NCBI RefSeq assembly: GCF_018916875.1 | Contig: NZ_JAHLNO010000001.1 | Coordinates: forward strand, 1 to 64,000 | DNA length: 64,000 bases | Direction of reading: 5' to 3' | Origin: Virgibacillus proomii | GTDB taxonomy: Bacteria; Bacillota; Bacilli; Bacillales; Amphibacillaceae | Shown here: positions 36,772 to 45,334 of the stretch, in pieces | Position numbering within the stretch: the stretch's first letter is position 1 | Layout: each line of letters starts with the position of its first letter | Program-made: the position numbers and the translations under genes | The notes under the pieces: generated by a model | What the model was told of the DNA's origin: nothing | Database searches by the model: none | What the model saw: only the letters and a program-made list of their open reading frames with translations

Positions 36772-37656
36772 GTGCAGCTGACGATGAAAGAGTATTTAAC
36801 AAGCCGAAAGCAACTAATCGATAAAATTTTAGAACAGTATATTGGCTCATTAACTATTCCACAAAATCTGAAGGAATCCATGATGTATTCAGTTGAAGCA
36901 GGAGGAAAACGATTAAGACCAATTTTATTAATGGCCAGTTTTGAATCATATCGCGAGGATGCAGCGATAACCTTAAGTTCAGCAGCTGCTCTGGAGATGA
37001 TTCATACATATTCATTAATCCATGATGATTTACCTGCGATGGATAACGATGATTTTCGTCGTGGCCAGCCTACTAACCATAAGGCTTTTGATGAAGCTAC
37101 CGCAATCTTAGCTGGGGATGCATTATTAACGTATAGTTTTGAATTAATTGCTAAAGACTCTAAGTTATCGCCAATTCAAAAAGCAAAACTGATTATGCTG
37201 TTAGCAGAAGCGAGCGGGCCAAAAGGTATGGTTGCTGGACAAATATTAGATATGCAAGCAGAAGATAAGTCTATTTCCTTAACAGAATTAGAGCAGGTTC
37301 ACACATTAAAAACCGGTGAACTATTGCGTTTTGCTGTGATTGCGGGTGCGTATCTCGGTGGAGCCACGGAAGAACAAATGACTCATTTAAAAACATTTGC
37401 TTACTATTTAGGATTGATCTTTCAAGTACAGGACGATATTTTAGATATAACAGGCGATGAAGCAAAATTAGGTAAGCGGGTAGGCAGTGATGAAGTTAAT
37501 TTAAAGAGTACATATCCTAAGTTGCTTGGTTTAGATGGTGCTATAGAGAAAAAAGAATGGTATGTAACGAAGGCAAAAGAAGCATTAGAACGAGCAGATA
37601 TAGCAGGTTCTTTATTAATGGACTTAACGCTGTTTTTTAGTCAACGAGATCATTGA
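36772..37656 (+). CDS. ispA: Farnesyl diphosphate synthase
   Basis: A prenyl transferase of 294 residues. The first aspartate-rich motif is in LIHDDLPAMDNDDFRRGQP near 84-102, and the second is FQVQDDILDITGDEAKLGK near 222. GGKRLRPILLM near 44 binds the diphosphate. It condenses IPP with DMAPP and GPP to farnesyl diphosphate. Translation starts at GTG 36772 (ATG two codons later possible) behind GGAGGAAG. Immediately downstream come a family B repeat and the OLE RNA. Confidence 0.95.
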   Translation: MQLTMKEYLTSRKQLIDKILEQYIGSLTIPQNLKESMMYSVEAGGKRLRPILLMASFESYREDAAITLSSAAALEMIHTYSLIHDDLPAMDNDDFRRGQPTNHKAFDEATAILAGDALLTYSFELIAKDSKLSPIQKAKLIMLLAEASGPKGMVAGQILDMQAEDKSISLTELEQVHTLKTGELLRFAVIAGAYLGGATEEQMTHLKTFAYYLGLIFQVQDDILDITGDEAKLGKRVGSDEVNLKSTYPKLLGLDGAIEKKEWYVTKAKEALERADIAGSLLMDLTLFFSQRDH

Positions 37657-37698
37657 AGAGGATGCAAAAATGTTATCATCGAATTTTTTGTTGGTTTA

Positions 37699-37854
37699 TC
37701 CCGTATGTAAGGTGCCGTAAGACTCCCACTTCAAGAGCCTGAGTTGGTATAAAAGGGTTTAAGTGGGAGAAAACGGCACCTAAATACCCTATTCGTTTAA
37801 CTAACATTCAGTAGGAGATGGAGGAAAACTCCTACTGAATGAAGTTTCACTTTA
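37699..37854 (+). repeat. Family B repeat between ispA and OLE RNA
   Basis: TCCCGTATGTAAGGTGCCG to GAAGTTTCAC plus TTTA, with TTTA at the left flank. All stems are intact. It separates the ispA stop from the OLE promoter. Confidence 0.88.
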
Positions 37855-38029
37855 TTTAAACAATAAACGAAAACTATATTTCCCTTGCCGATGCTAAAGA
37901 TTTTTATGGTGGCTACTTTAGCTTTTTGATAAATTTTAAAGATTGTTGTTGAAAAGCTTAAGTGATTAAATTGTGTAAAAAATAGACTGTTGATTGTTAA
38001 GAATTCAAATAGAATTTCAGCCAAAAATA

Positions 38030-38038
38030 TGTTATAAT
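38030..38038 (+). promoter_or_regulatory. Extended -10 promoter of OLE RNA
   Basis: TGTTATAAT combines a TGn extension with a perfect -10 hexamer. No clear -35 is present at the right distance. Transcription would start near 38045, the left boundary of the structured RNA. Confidence 0.6.
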
Positions 38039-38043
38039 AGATG

Positions 38044-38627
38044 TAACTGAGGAATGGTGCAGTATTCTAGTCAGTTCTCCGTACCTGAAGGCGAGCCTAA
38101 AAATTCGCCAAAGGGCACATCGATGAAGTTCCTTGTGCAGGCTTGGAGCGCCCAGCTTTGGGTCTGTGCTGGGAGTTAAGGTTTTCGGGCGATCCACAAA
38201 GGCATGTGGGCGTTGACCCGATTACCGCGGAGGCCCATCTCTGTAGTAAAAGCTAAGCCTAGGTTTTACTATGGAATGGGGTATGAACCTGCAGTAGACG
38301 GTAAGGGACACCTGATATGCAGCGTAGCCTGCCTTGAGTGGTGACTGAGGGGATTAGAGTCTAAGTAATAGATTAGGTGGCCACTGATTTGTTACTTTCA
38401 TCTCTATGAAATCAGCACTGCAAAAGAGGCTAGGGGACGGTTAAGGACTGTTGAGGAAATCTCCTAGACTGTTCGTACGACATTTAAAAGGGATTATAGT
38501 GTGGACTAAGTGGTAATCCAGTCTAGCTTTTGGTGACAAAGCTAAGATCGCTTTAAAGGGAAACCGCCTGCGTGGCAACACGGGGTAGCGGTCTGGGAAA
38601 ACCTACTGGACCTAAGCCGCAGTTTTT
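38044..38627 (+). ncRNA. ole: OLE RNA (ornate large extremophilic RNA)
   Basis: About 580 nt without a convincing open reading frame, more GC-rich than its neighbours and full of short stems, for example GGCGA/TCGCC (38090/38105) and GCAC/GTGC (38115/38135). It lies after ispA and directly before an OapA gene, which is where OLE RNAs of Gram-positive extremophiles and anaerobes are known to lie. OLE RNA forms a membrane ribonucleoprotein with OapA. It has been linked to tolerance of cold, ethanol and Mg2+ stress in Bacillus halodurans. I identify it by position, size, partner gene and general look, and I cannot run the OLE covariance model. The ends are approximate; the last stem is followed by a T-run at 38622. 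Confidence 0.88.
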
Positions 38628-38691
38628 ACCTTTTAAATGACCATTTCTCCTTACATAGGATAACGATAAATTACATGTAATGAGGTATGAA

Positions 38692-39270
38692 ATGAAACCA
38701 CAAGTCAAACGTTCGATCAAATTTAGCTTAACTACTGCCGTTATCACATTTGTGTTAGCGGCTATTTTTTCAATTGTTTCTTCTTCCATTATGAGCGAAG
38801 TGGTTTGGTCAATTGGACTTATTATTGTATTTGTTATTGTATTAATAGGTGTTGCCTTTGATATGCTTGGTATTGCTTCGACAGCAGCAGATGAAGCACC
38901 ATTTCATGCAATGGCTGCTGAAAAAGTAACTGGAGCAAAAGAGGCGGTCATCATAATTCGAAATGCCGATAGGTTTGCCAGCTTTTGTAATGACGTGATT
39001 GGAGATATATCGGGAATTGTTAGTGGGACAGCTTCTGCTGTCGTAGTATTACAAGTAGCCAATCTTTTAGGTCATGGAGAAGGATCCACGTTACAAATCA
39101 CAATTTCGGTTTTATTGACAAGTATTGTTGCAGCAATTACAGTTGGTGGTAAGGCATTAGGAAAATATTTTGCCATCCATTCTTCAACGAAAGTAATCTT
39201 CTTTGTTGGAAAAGTAGTATCCCTTATTGAAACTAGATTAAAAATAAAAGTATTGCCAAAAAATAAGTAA
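38692..39270 (+). CDS. oapA: OLE-associated membrane protein OapA
   Basis: The protein has about 192 residues and four membrane helices: about 12-32, 38-60, 103-125 and 137-160. The polar segment between the first and second pairs contains DEAPFHAMAAEKVTGAKEA, followed by NADRFASFCNDVIGDISG, the most conserved part of OapA. It binds OLE RNA and places it at the membrane. ATG 38692 is preferred because GAGGT lies 5 nt upstream. ATG 38680 has no site. It starts 65 nt after the RNA end and is followed by yqxC after 14 nt, where dxs would be expected. Confidence 0.88.
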   Translation: MKPQVKRSIKFSLTTAVITFVLAAIFSIVSSSIMSEVVWSIGLIIVFVIVLIGVAFDMLGIASTAADEAPFHAMAAEKVTGAKEAVIIIRNADRFASFCNDVIGDISGIVSGTASAVVVLQVANLLGHGEGSTLQITISVLLTSIVAAITVGGKALGKYFAIHSSTKVIFFVGKVVSLIETRLKIKVLPKNK

Positions 39271-39284
39271 TAAAAGGAATCATT

Positions 39285-40121
39285 ATGGGTAAAAAAAGAT
39301 TAGATGTATTATTAGTGGAAAAAAAACTTGCTGAGACGAGAGAAAAGGCTAAGCGTTTAATTATGGCTGGCCTTGTTTTTTCTGATCAGGAAAGATTAGA
39401 TAAACCCGGTATGCAAATCGATGAAGCCGCATCTATAACAGTTAAAGGGAAACCATTTCCTTATGTTGGTCGTGGCGGGTTAAAATTAGAAAAAGCACTA
39501 AAAGAATTTGCGATAACCGTAAAGGATAAAATTATCGTTGATGTCGGTTCATCAACTGGCGGATTCACAGATTGTGCTTTACAAAATGGTGCTAAGCTCT
39601 GTTATGCAATCGATGTAGGATATAATCAACTGGACTGGAAATTACGAAATGATGATCGTGTTATTGTCATGGAACGAACTAATTTTCGTTATGTTACACC
39701 TGATATACTCGAATACGGTAAGCCAAATGTCGCTTCCATCGATGTTTCCTTTATTTCATTACGATTGCTTTTACCTGTATTAAAGCAATTATTAATGGAG
39801 GATAGTGACGTGATAGCACTCATTAAACCGCAATTTGAAGCAGGAAAGGAACAGGTTGGTAAAAAAGGAATTGTTCGTGATCCCGCTATCCACCAATCAG
39901 TGATTAAGCGTCTCCTAGCTTTTAGTGAATCAGAGGGATACCAAGTTTTAGGGTTAACCTTTTCACCGATTACCGGAGGAGATGGAAATATTGAATTTTT
40001 AACTCATTTAGGATGGAAAAAGCAAGCAGTAGTTAATCCGTTTAGCGATAACGTAATAGCATCCATCGTTCATAGAGCGCATAACGAGCTAACGCGTAAG
40101 CAAAAGAAGAATGAAGATTAA
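39285..40121 (+). CDS. yqxC: TlyA family rRNA methyltransferase YqxC
   Basis: It encodes 278 residues: an N-terminal S4 RNA-binding domain ([20 protein letters not shown]) and an FtsJ-like SAM-dependent methyltransferase domain with [19 protein letters not shown] near 85 and [14 protein letters not shown] near 150. Known TlyA proteins 2'-O-methylate ribosomal RNA. In most Bacilli dxs stands immediately upstream, but here oapA does. Confidence 0.93.
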   Translation: MGKKRLDVLLVEKKLAETREKAKRLIMAGLVFSDQERLDKPGMQIDEAASITVKGKPFPYVGRGGLKLEKALKEFAITVKDKIIVDVGSSTGGFTDCALQNGAKLCYAIDVGYNQLDWKLRNDDRVIVMERTNFRYVTPDILEYGKPNVASIDVSFISLRLLLPVLKQLLMEDSDVIALIKPQFEAGKEQVGKKGIVRDPAIHQSVIKRLLAFSESEGYQVLGLTFSPITGGDGNIEFLTHLGWKKQAVVNPFSDNVIASIVHRAHNELTRKQKKNED

Positions 40122-40138
40122 AGAAACGGAGGCACCCT

Positions 40139-40588
40139 ATGAGTAAAATACAACGACATATTAAAATTCGTGAGTTAATCACAGAAAATGAAATTGAAAC
40201 GCAAGATGAGCTTGTCGATCGCTTGAAAAATTTAGGTTACAATGTGACACAAGCGACCATTTCCAGAGATATTAAAGAACTGCATCTAATAAAAGTAGCT
40301 ACTCCAAAAGGGTCATATAAATACAGCTTACCAGCGGATCAACGATTTAATCCGTTGGACAAGCTAAAACGCTTAGTGATGGACGCATTTGTAAAAATTG
40401 ATCATGCTAGTCATTTTATCGTACTAAAAACCCTTCCTGGTAATGCACAGGCAGTTGGTGCTTTAATCGATCAATTAGACTGGCAAGAGATCATGGGCAC
40501 GATCTGTGGAGATGATACCTGTTTAATCATTTGTAAAACAGAAGCAGATACATTGACTATTAAAAACCGGTTTATTGAAATGCTGTGA
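40139..40588 (+). CDS. argR: Arginine repressor ArgR/AhrC
   Basis: A 149-residue regulator with an N-terminal winged helix ([20 protein letters not shown], then SRDIKELHL) and the C-terminal hexamer domain containing [13 protein letters not shown] near 122, where the two aspartates bind arginine. It represses arginine synthesis and activates breakdown. GGAGGCACCCT precedes the ATG. It is cotranscribed with yqxC and recN, as in other Bacilli. Confidence 0.96.
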   Translation: MSKIQRHIKIRELITENEIETQDELVDRLKNLGYNVTQATISRDIKELHLIKVATPKGSYKYSLPADQRFNPLDKLKRLVMDAFVKIDHASHFIVLKTLPGNAQAVGALIDQLDWQEIMGTICGDDTCLIICKTEADTLTIKNRFIEML

Positions 40589-40612
40589 TCTAAGAATGGG
40601 GGGAATAATGGC

Positions 40613-42349
40613 GTGTTAACCGAATTATCCATTCAGGATTTTGCCATTATAGATAAGATTTCAATCACATTTCATGAAGGGCTAACGGTATTAACCGGTG
40701 AAACAGGCGCCGGGAAATCCATTATTATTGATGCCGTTCAGTTACTTGCTGGAGGTCGTGGTTCTGTTGAGTTTGTAAGGCATGGTGCGAAGAAAGCAGA
40801 TATCGAAGGACTATTTATCGTTGATGATAAGTCACATCCTATATTTGCGCTTTCCAGACAATACGGAATTGAATATCAGGATCACCAATTTATATTGAGA
40901 CGAACGATTACTGCAAATGGAAAAAGTATTTGTCGTGTGAACAGTAAATTAGTTACTTTGGGAATTCTTCGTGAATTTGGTAAAACGCTTATTGATATCC
41001 ATAGTCAGCATGAAACACAGTCTTTGATGGATGAAGATCAACATATTGAATTATTGGATTTATATTGGCCTGATAAAATAGAAAAAGCAAAAAAAGAATA
41101 CCGAAAGTTTTATGATCAGTTATCTCACTTAAAAAGCCGCTATCAAAGGCTAAGTAAAAATGAACAAGAAACCGCACAACGGCTAGATTTATTACAGTTT
41201 CAATTACACGAGTTAGAGCAAGCCCAATTACAGGTGAATGAGGATGAACAGTTGGAAGAAGAGCGAGGAACGCTTATTAATTTTGAGCGAATTTATTCTG
41301 CTTTACAAGAAGCCTACAATTCGCTTTATGGCGAACAAAAGGGTCTTGATTGGGTAAGCCAAGCCCAAATAGTTCTCCAAGAAAACAGTAAATTTGATTC
41401 AAAAATTGCCGACAAAGCTAATGAAATTGCCGATTATTATTTTGGGTTAGAGGAATTAACGTATGACTTGGGTAATATGATTGAAACCATGCAATATAAT
41501 CCAGATCGTTTAAATGAAATAGAAGCTCGTCTAAATGAAATAAATCGTTTAAAGAAGAAATATGGTTCAACCGTTACTGAAATGTTAACATATATGGCAA
41601 AAATTGAAGAAGAAATCGAAGAAATTAATAATAAGGATTCACATTTATTAAAATTACAAAAACAAATTGAGGAAAAAACAAAAGATGCTTATTTAGAAGC
41701 AAAGGAATTACATGATATTCGTCAAGCCGCAGCAAAATCATTAGTCGAAGATATACATGATGAATTAAAAGATCTTTATTTGGAAAAAGCAACCTTTTCC
41801 GTACAATTTCAGTCATCAACGCTTCAAGTGGGTGATGAGATAGAACTTCATAAAAATGGAATTGACCAAGTTAGCTTTTTAATTTCCACTAATCCAGGAG
41901 AGCCTTTAAAGCAGTTGACTAAAGTTGCTTCTGGGGGAGAACTTTCAAGAATCATGCTGGCTTTAAAAAAAATATTTGCAAAACATCAAGGTGTGACTAG
42001 TGTAATTTTCGATGAGGTTGATACAGGTGTTAGCGGCAGGGTTGCCCAAGCAATTGCTGAAAAGATATACTTAATCTCTCAAGAATCACAGGTTTTATGC
42101 ATAACTCATCTTCCGCAAGTGGCTGCCATGGCTGATACCCATAAGCTAATTGAAAAACAAACAAGTGATGAGCGTACAACGACACATGTAATTGAATTAA
42201 AGCCAGAGTCGCAAATTAATGAGCTAGCTCGCATGGTTACAGGAACTAAGCTTACAGAAACTGCTTTAGACCATGCTCGAGAAATGTTGGAGATGGCTGC
42301 TAATTTAAAACAAAAGAAGAATAATCTAACGCAAAAAGCCAGAAAATAA
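40613..42349 (+). CDS. recN: DNA repair protein RecN
   Basis: A 578-residue SMC-like ATPase. Walker A GETGAGKSIIIDA is near 29, coiled-coil arms span about 150-370, and the ABC signature ASGGELSRIM near 442 is followed by VIFDEVDTGVSGRVAQAI near 466. RecN gathers DNA double-strand ends for RecA-dependent repair. It starts with GTG 40613 behind GGGGGAATAA. A terminator lies directly after it. Confidence 0.96.
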   Translation: MLTELSIQDFAIIDKISITFHEGLTVLTGETGAGKSIIIDAVQLLAGGRGSVEFVRHGAKKADIEGLFIVDDKSHPIFALSRQYGIEYQDHQFILRRTITANGKSICRVNSKLVTLGILREFGKTLIDIHSQHETQSLMDEDQHIELLDLYWPDKIEKAKKEYRKFYDQLSHLKSRYQRLSKNEQETAQRLDLLQFQLHELEQAQLQVNEDEQLEEERGTLINFERIYSALQEAYNSLYGEQKGLDWVSQAQIVLQENSKFDSKIADKANEIADYYFGLEELTYDLGNMIETMQYNPDRLNEIEARLNEINRLKKKYGSTVTEMLTYMAKIEEEIEEINNKDSHLLKLQKQIEEKTKDAYLEAKELHDIRQAAAKSLVEDIHDELKDLYLEKATFSVQFQSSTLQVGDEIELHKNGIDQVSFLISTNPGEPLKQLTKVASGGELSRIMLALKKIFAKHQGVTSVIFDEVDTGVSGRVAQAIAEKIYLISQESQVLCITHLPQVAAMADTHKLIEKQTSDERTTTHVIELKPESQINELARMVTGTKLTETALDHAREMLEMAANLKQKKNNLTQKARK

Positions 42350-42368
42350 GTTATCTGGCTTTTTTTAT
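42334..42368 (+). terminator. recN terminator
   Basis: AAGCCAGA and TCTGGCTT with a T-run. The left arm overlaps the last recN codons. Confidence 0.88.
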
Positions 42369-42635
42369 ATGTTAAAAACACTTTCGTGGAATTATTAAAA
42401 ATTTTAAGCTATTAGTATAACTGATGAATAAACAGTTTCCCTTAGTATAATAAGCATACATATCTAGATAACCCTCTTTCATACCAAGACTATACATTTA
42501 TGATTATCCATTAATGAAGGTAATGTTATACAGGACTGCTTAAGTTTCACCAGTTTAAAACGATATCGATTAGCTCAAATTAAAAGTACAGAAAAACAAA
42601 AGTGGATGGGTTTAGAAAAGAGGAGAGTGAATGAA

Positions 42636-43874
42636 TTGAATGGCAAGAAAAATAAAAAAATACAGTTTGGCATAGCCTTCTTGGTAATAATTGCCTTATT
42701 CGCATTTCCTTTTTTTGCTCCACTAAGTTTCCAAACAGAAAATCCCTCATCTCCATGGAACAATGAAATAACTGCTGTTAATGATGGTTCTTTAAATAAA
42801 TCCTTATCCAGTACAAATTCATCGGACAATCTACCGTTGTTTTATGAAATGGCTGGCCTGCCTCTAAAGCAAGCTACTGCAGAAGTGAGAGATGATCTTA
42901 AAGTAATTCCTGGTGGTCAATCAATTGGGGTTCAGCTTCAAACAAAAGGGGTATTAGTCGTTGGCCATCATTTAGTCAACGGAAAAGCTGGCGAAACTTC
43001 TCCTGGTGAAAAAGCAGATATAAAAGTAGGAGATGTTATTTTAGAAATCAATGGCAATAAAATTAAAACGATGAATGATGTAAGACCATTTATTGAACAA
43101 GCTGGAAAAGCAAATCATACTTTAGATGTGAAAATAAAGCGTGGTAAAAAGACAATCTCCACTGAATTAAAGCCAGCTTTAGATCAAGATGAAAAAGATT
43201 ATAAAATTGGCTTATATATTCGTGATTCAGCAGCTGGAATTGGAACAATGACTTTTTATGAACCAAATTCAGGGAAATATGGGGCTCTGGGTCATGTGAT
43301 TTCTGATATGGATACGAAAAAGCCAATTGAAATTAACAATGGTGCAATTGTTCGCTCCTCCGTAACTTCCATTGAAAAAGGCAACAATGGTATCCCAGGT
43401 GAGAAGCAAGCAAAATTCTCACCTGTTGATGATAAGATTGGTTCGATTAATAAAAATACTCCCTTTGGAATATTTGGTGAATTAAACAAAAAACTGGATA
43501 ATTTTCGAAAGCCAATGCCAATTGCTCTATCACATGAGGTAAAAGAAGGACCGGCAAAGATATTAACGGTTCTGGAAGGAGAAAAAGTGGAAGAATACGA
43601 TATAGAAATTGTTAGTACCGTTCCTCAAAAGATGCCAGCAACAAAAGGTATGGTTATTCAAATTAAAGACAAGGAATTATTAAACAAAACAGGGGGTATC
43701 GTGCAAGGTATGAGTGGGAGCCCTATTATTCAGAATGGCAAAATCATTGGAGCTGTAACTCATGTATTTGTTAATGATCCAATTTCAGGATATGGGGTCC
43801 ATATTGAATGGATGCTAGAGGATGCAGGGATTAATATTTATAAAGAGAAAGATCAAGCAAATAAAGTAAGTTAA
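42636..43874 (+). CDS. spoIVB: SpoIVB serine peptidase
   Basis: It encodes 412 residues: one N-terminal membrane helix (about 10-27), a PDZ domain (about 85-175) and an S55 peptidase domain. The catalytic histidine is in [12 protein letters not shown] (about 217), and the serine is in [12 protein letters not shown] (about 361). SpoIVB is secreted from the forespore and triggers pro-sigma-K processing. TTG 42636 behind AGGAGAG is favoured; ATG 42606 has no clear site. A terminator and spo0A follow. Confidence 0.93.
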   Translation: MNGKKNKKIQFGIAFLVIIALFAFPFFAPLSFQTENPSSPWNNEITAVNDGSLNKSLSSTNSSDNLPLFYEMAGLPLKQATAEVRDDLKVIPGGQSIGVQLQTKGVLVVGHHLVNGKAGETSPGEKADIKVGDVILEINGNKIKTMNDVRPFIEQAGKANHTLDVKIKRGKKTISTELKPALDQDEKDYKIGLYIRDSAAGIGTMTFYEPNSGKYGALGHVISDMDTKKPIEINNGAIVRSSVTSIEKGNNGIPGEKQAKFSPVDDKIGSINKNTPFGIFGELNKKLDNFRKPMPIALSHEVKEGPAKILTVLEGEKVEEYDIEIVSTVPQKMPATKGMVIQIKDKELLNKTGGIVQGMSGSPIIQNGKIIGAVTHVFVNDPISGYGVHIEWMLEDAGINIYKEKDQANKVS

Positions 43875-43878
43875 AAAC

Positions 43879-43919
43879 GCGACTTGTATTGGATTTCTTC
43901 CAATTCAAGTCCTTTTTTC
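43879..43919 (+). terminator. spoIVB terminator
   Basis: GACTTG...TTGGA/TCCAA...CAAGTC with a T-run separates spoIVB from the spo0A promoters. Confidence 0.87.
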
Positions 43920-43983
43920 GATATTTTTATTGTTATTTTTATATTATTGTGACTTATGGTCATTTTTTTGATAATAACAAATA

Positions 43984-43992
43984 TGATATAAT
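43984..43992 (+). promoter_or_regulatory. Extended -10 element, possible vegetative spo0A promoter
   Basis: TGATATAAT has a TGn extension. The upstream TTGATA is too close (13 nt) to serve as a normal -35. It lies about 195 nt before the start codon. Confidence 0.5.
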
Positions 43993-44010
43993 GATAAGCA
44001 ATAAATAATT

Positions 44011-44017
44011 TTCGACA
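44011..44017 (-). promoter_or_regulatory. 0A box
   Basis: TTCGACA is the exact complement of the TGTCGAA box bound by phosphorylated Spo0A. It lies between the two candidate promoters, where autoregulation is known in B. subtilis. TATCGAAA at 44032 may be a weaker second box. Confidence 0.65.
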
Positions 44018-44111
44018 AATTTGTCTATATTTATCGAAATGTATCGTAATTTATAGTAAAACAGAGAAAACAGAAGTAAACTTCAAAAAAACCAAAGTTT
44101 TTTAAATAAAA

Positions 44112-44138
44112 AAAGGATATTTGTGATTTGTGTAGAAT
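44112..44138 (+). promoter_or_regulatory. Sigma-H promoter of spo0A
   Basis: AAAGGATAT (-35) and GTAGAAT (-10) with 11 nt between fit the sigma-H consensus. It lies about 48 nt before the start codon, the position of the inducible Ps promoter in other Bacilli. Confidence 0.75.
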
Positions 44139-44185
44139 ATGTAAAATAGTGAAAAGTTATGTATTACATAAAAGGAGGAACTTTA

Positions 44186-44959
44186 GTGGAAAAGATTTCA
44201 GTTTGTCTTGTTGATGATAACCGTGAATTAATTCACCTGATGGAAGATTATTTTGGAGAACAAGAAGATATTGAAGTAGTTGGGACGGCTTTTAATGGCA
44301 GAGATTGTTTGACCATGCTCGAGGATGTAGAACCAGATGTTTTAGTTTTGGATATTATTATGCCTCATGTCGATGGTTTAGCTGTATTAAACACGATTCG
44401 TTCTTCAGGAACAAAAATTCCCCATGTAATTATGCTCACAGCGTTCGGACAAGAAGAAGTAATGAAAAAGGCGGTTGACCTCGGAGCAGCCTATTTTATT
44501 TTAAAACCATTTGATTTAGATAATTTAGCAGATCAAATTAGACAGGCACAAAGTATTGTACATTCCAGTGTCGTATCAAAAGTGCAGCGAAAAGAGAAAA
44601 AGAAGCAAGATCTTGAAGCAAGTATTACAAATATTATTCATGAGATCGGCGTACCAGCACATATTAAAGGATATATGTATTTAAGAGAAGCAATTACAAT
44701 GGTTTACAATGATATCGAGTTGTTAGGTTCCATTACGAAAGTATTATACCCAGATATAGCTAAAAAATATAACACGACTGCTTCTCGTGTAGAACGTGCT
44801 ATCCGTCATGCCATTGAAGTAGCATGGAGCAGAGGAAATATTGATTCGATTTCTGCTTTATTTGGGTATACGATTAGTATAACGAAAGCAAAACCGACCA
44901 ATTCAGAATTTATTGCAATGGTTGCTGATCATCTTCGCTTAGAACATAAAGCGAGTTAA
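44186..44959 (+). CDS. spo0A: Sporulation master regulator Spo0A
   Basis: It has 257 residues. The receiver domain begins [14 protein letters not shown]. The phosphorylation site is the aspartate in [11 protein letters not shown] (about 56), and LKPFD (about 107) carries the conserved lysine. The C-terminal DNA-binding domain has [20 protein letters not shown] near 200-220. GTG 44186 follows AAAGGAGGAAC, the usual start in Bacilli. The region upstream carries a sigma-H promoter and a 0A box. Confidence 0.97.
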   Translation: MEKISVCLVDDNRELIHLMEDYFGEQEDIEVVGTAFNGRDCLTMLEDVEPDVLVLDIIMPHVDGLAVLNTIRSSGTKIPHVIMLTAFGQEEVMKKAVDLGAAYFILKPFDLDNLADQIRQAQSIVHSSVVSKVQRKEKKKQDLEASITNIIHEIGVPAHIKGYMYLREAITMVYNDIELLGSITKVLYPDIAKKYNTTASRVERAIRHAIEVAWSRGNIDSISALFGYTISITKAKPTNSEFIAMVADHLRLEHKAS

Positions 44960-45009
44960 CTATTGAGATTTTGGAATGGGAAAAATTACAAGCATTTGGC
45001 TAATATTTA

Positions 45010-45144
45010 TCCCGCATGTAAGGTGCCGTAAGTCTTCCACGTTAAGAGCCTCGAGTTGATACAAAAGGGTCTAAGTGTGAGAAAACGGCACCTAAATGCC
45101 CGATTTCTTGGGAAAAGCATTCCAAGAAATGAAGTTTCACTTTA
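45010..45144 (+). repeat. Family B repeat, short variant
   Basis: TCCCGCATGTAAGGTGCCG to GAAGTTTCAC plus TTTA. The right hairpin is ATTTCTTGGGA/TCCAAGAAAT, entirely different in sequence from other copies but still paired. The middle segment (CTTTAGGTCATACCC) is missing. Confidence 0.85.
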
Positions 45145-45289
45145 TAAATCTGTATTTGCGTTAGTATGAGTTCAATCTTTTTTATAAATACTGGCGTTTT
45201 TTGAAAAATGCTCTTCTTTATCGGATTTAGCTAAGTTTCGGATAAGGAAGGGCAAATAATGTTAAAACGTACTTATACATCAATCTTAT

Positions 45290-45330
45290 TTTATAATTAA
45301 AACATATCCTCCTCATAGGGAGGATATGTT
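45290..45330 (-). terminator. Aspartokinase terminator
   Basis: AACATATCCTCC and GGAGGATATGTT form a perfect 12-bp stem. On the minus strand TTTTAAT follows. It lies 5 bp after the stop codon. Confidence 0.8.
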
Positions 45331-45334
45331 AGTT

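Noticed and set aside
38040-38640. Group II intron, tmRNA or RNase P RNA in the stretch before oapA
   Set aside because: There is no intron-encoded protein, no tag reading frame with a tRNA-like end, and no recognisable RNase P core. Location and the OapA neighbour point to OLE.
38553-38789. Minus-strand frame over the end of the OLE RNA and oapA
   Set aside because: It lacks a ribosome site and is a shadow of the structured RNA and the oapA frame.
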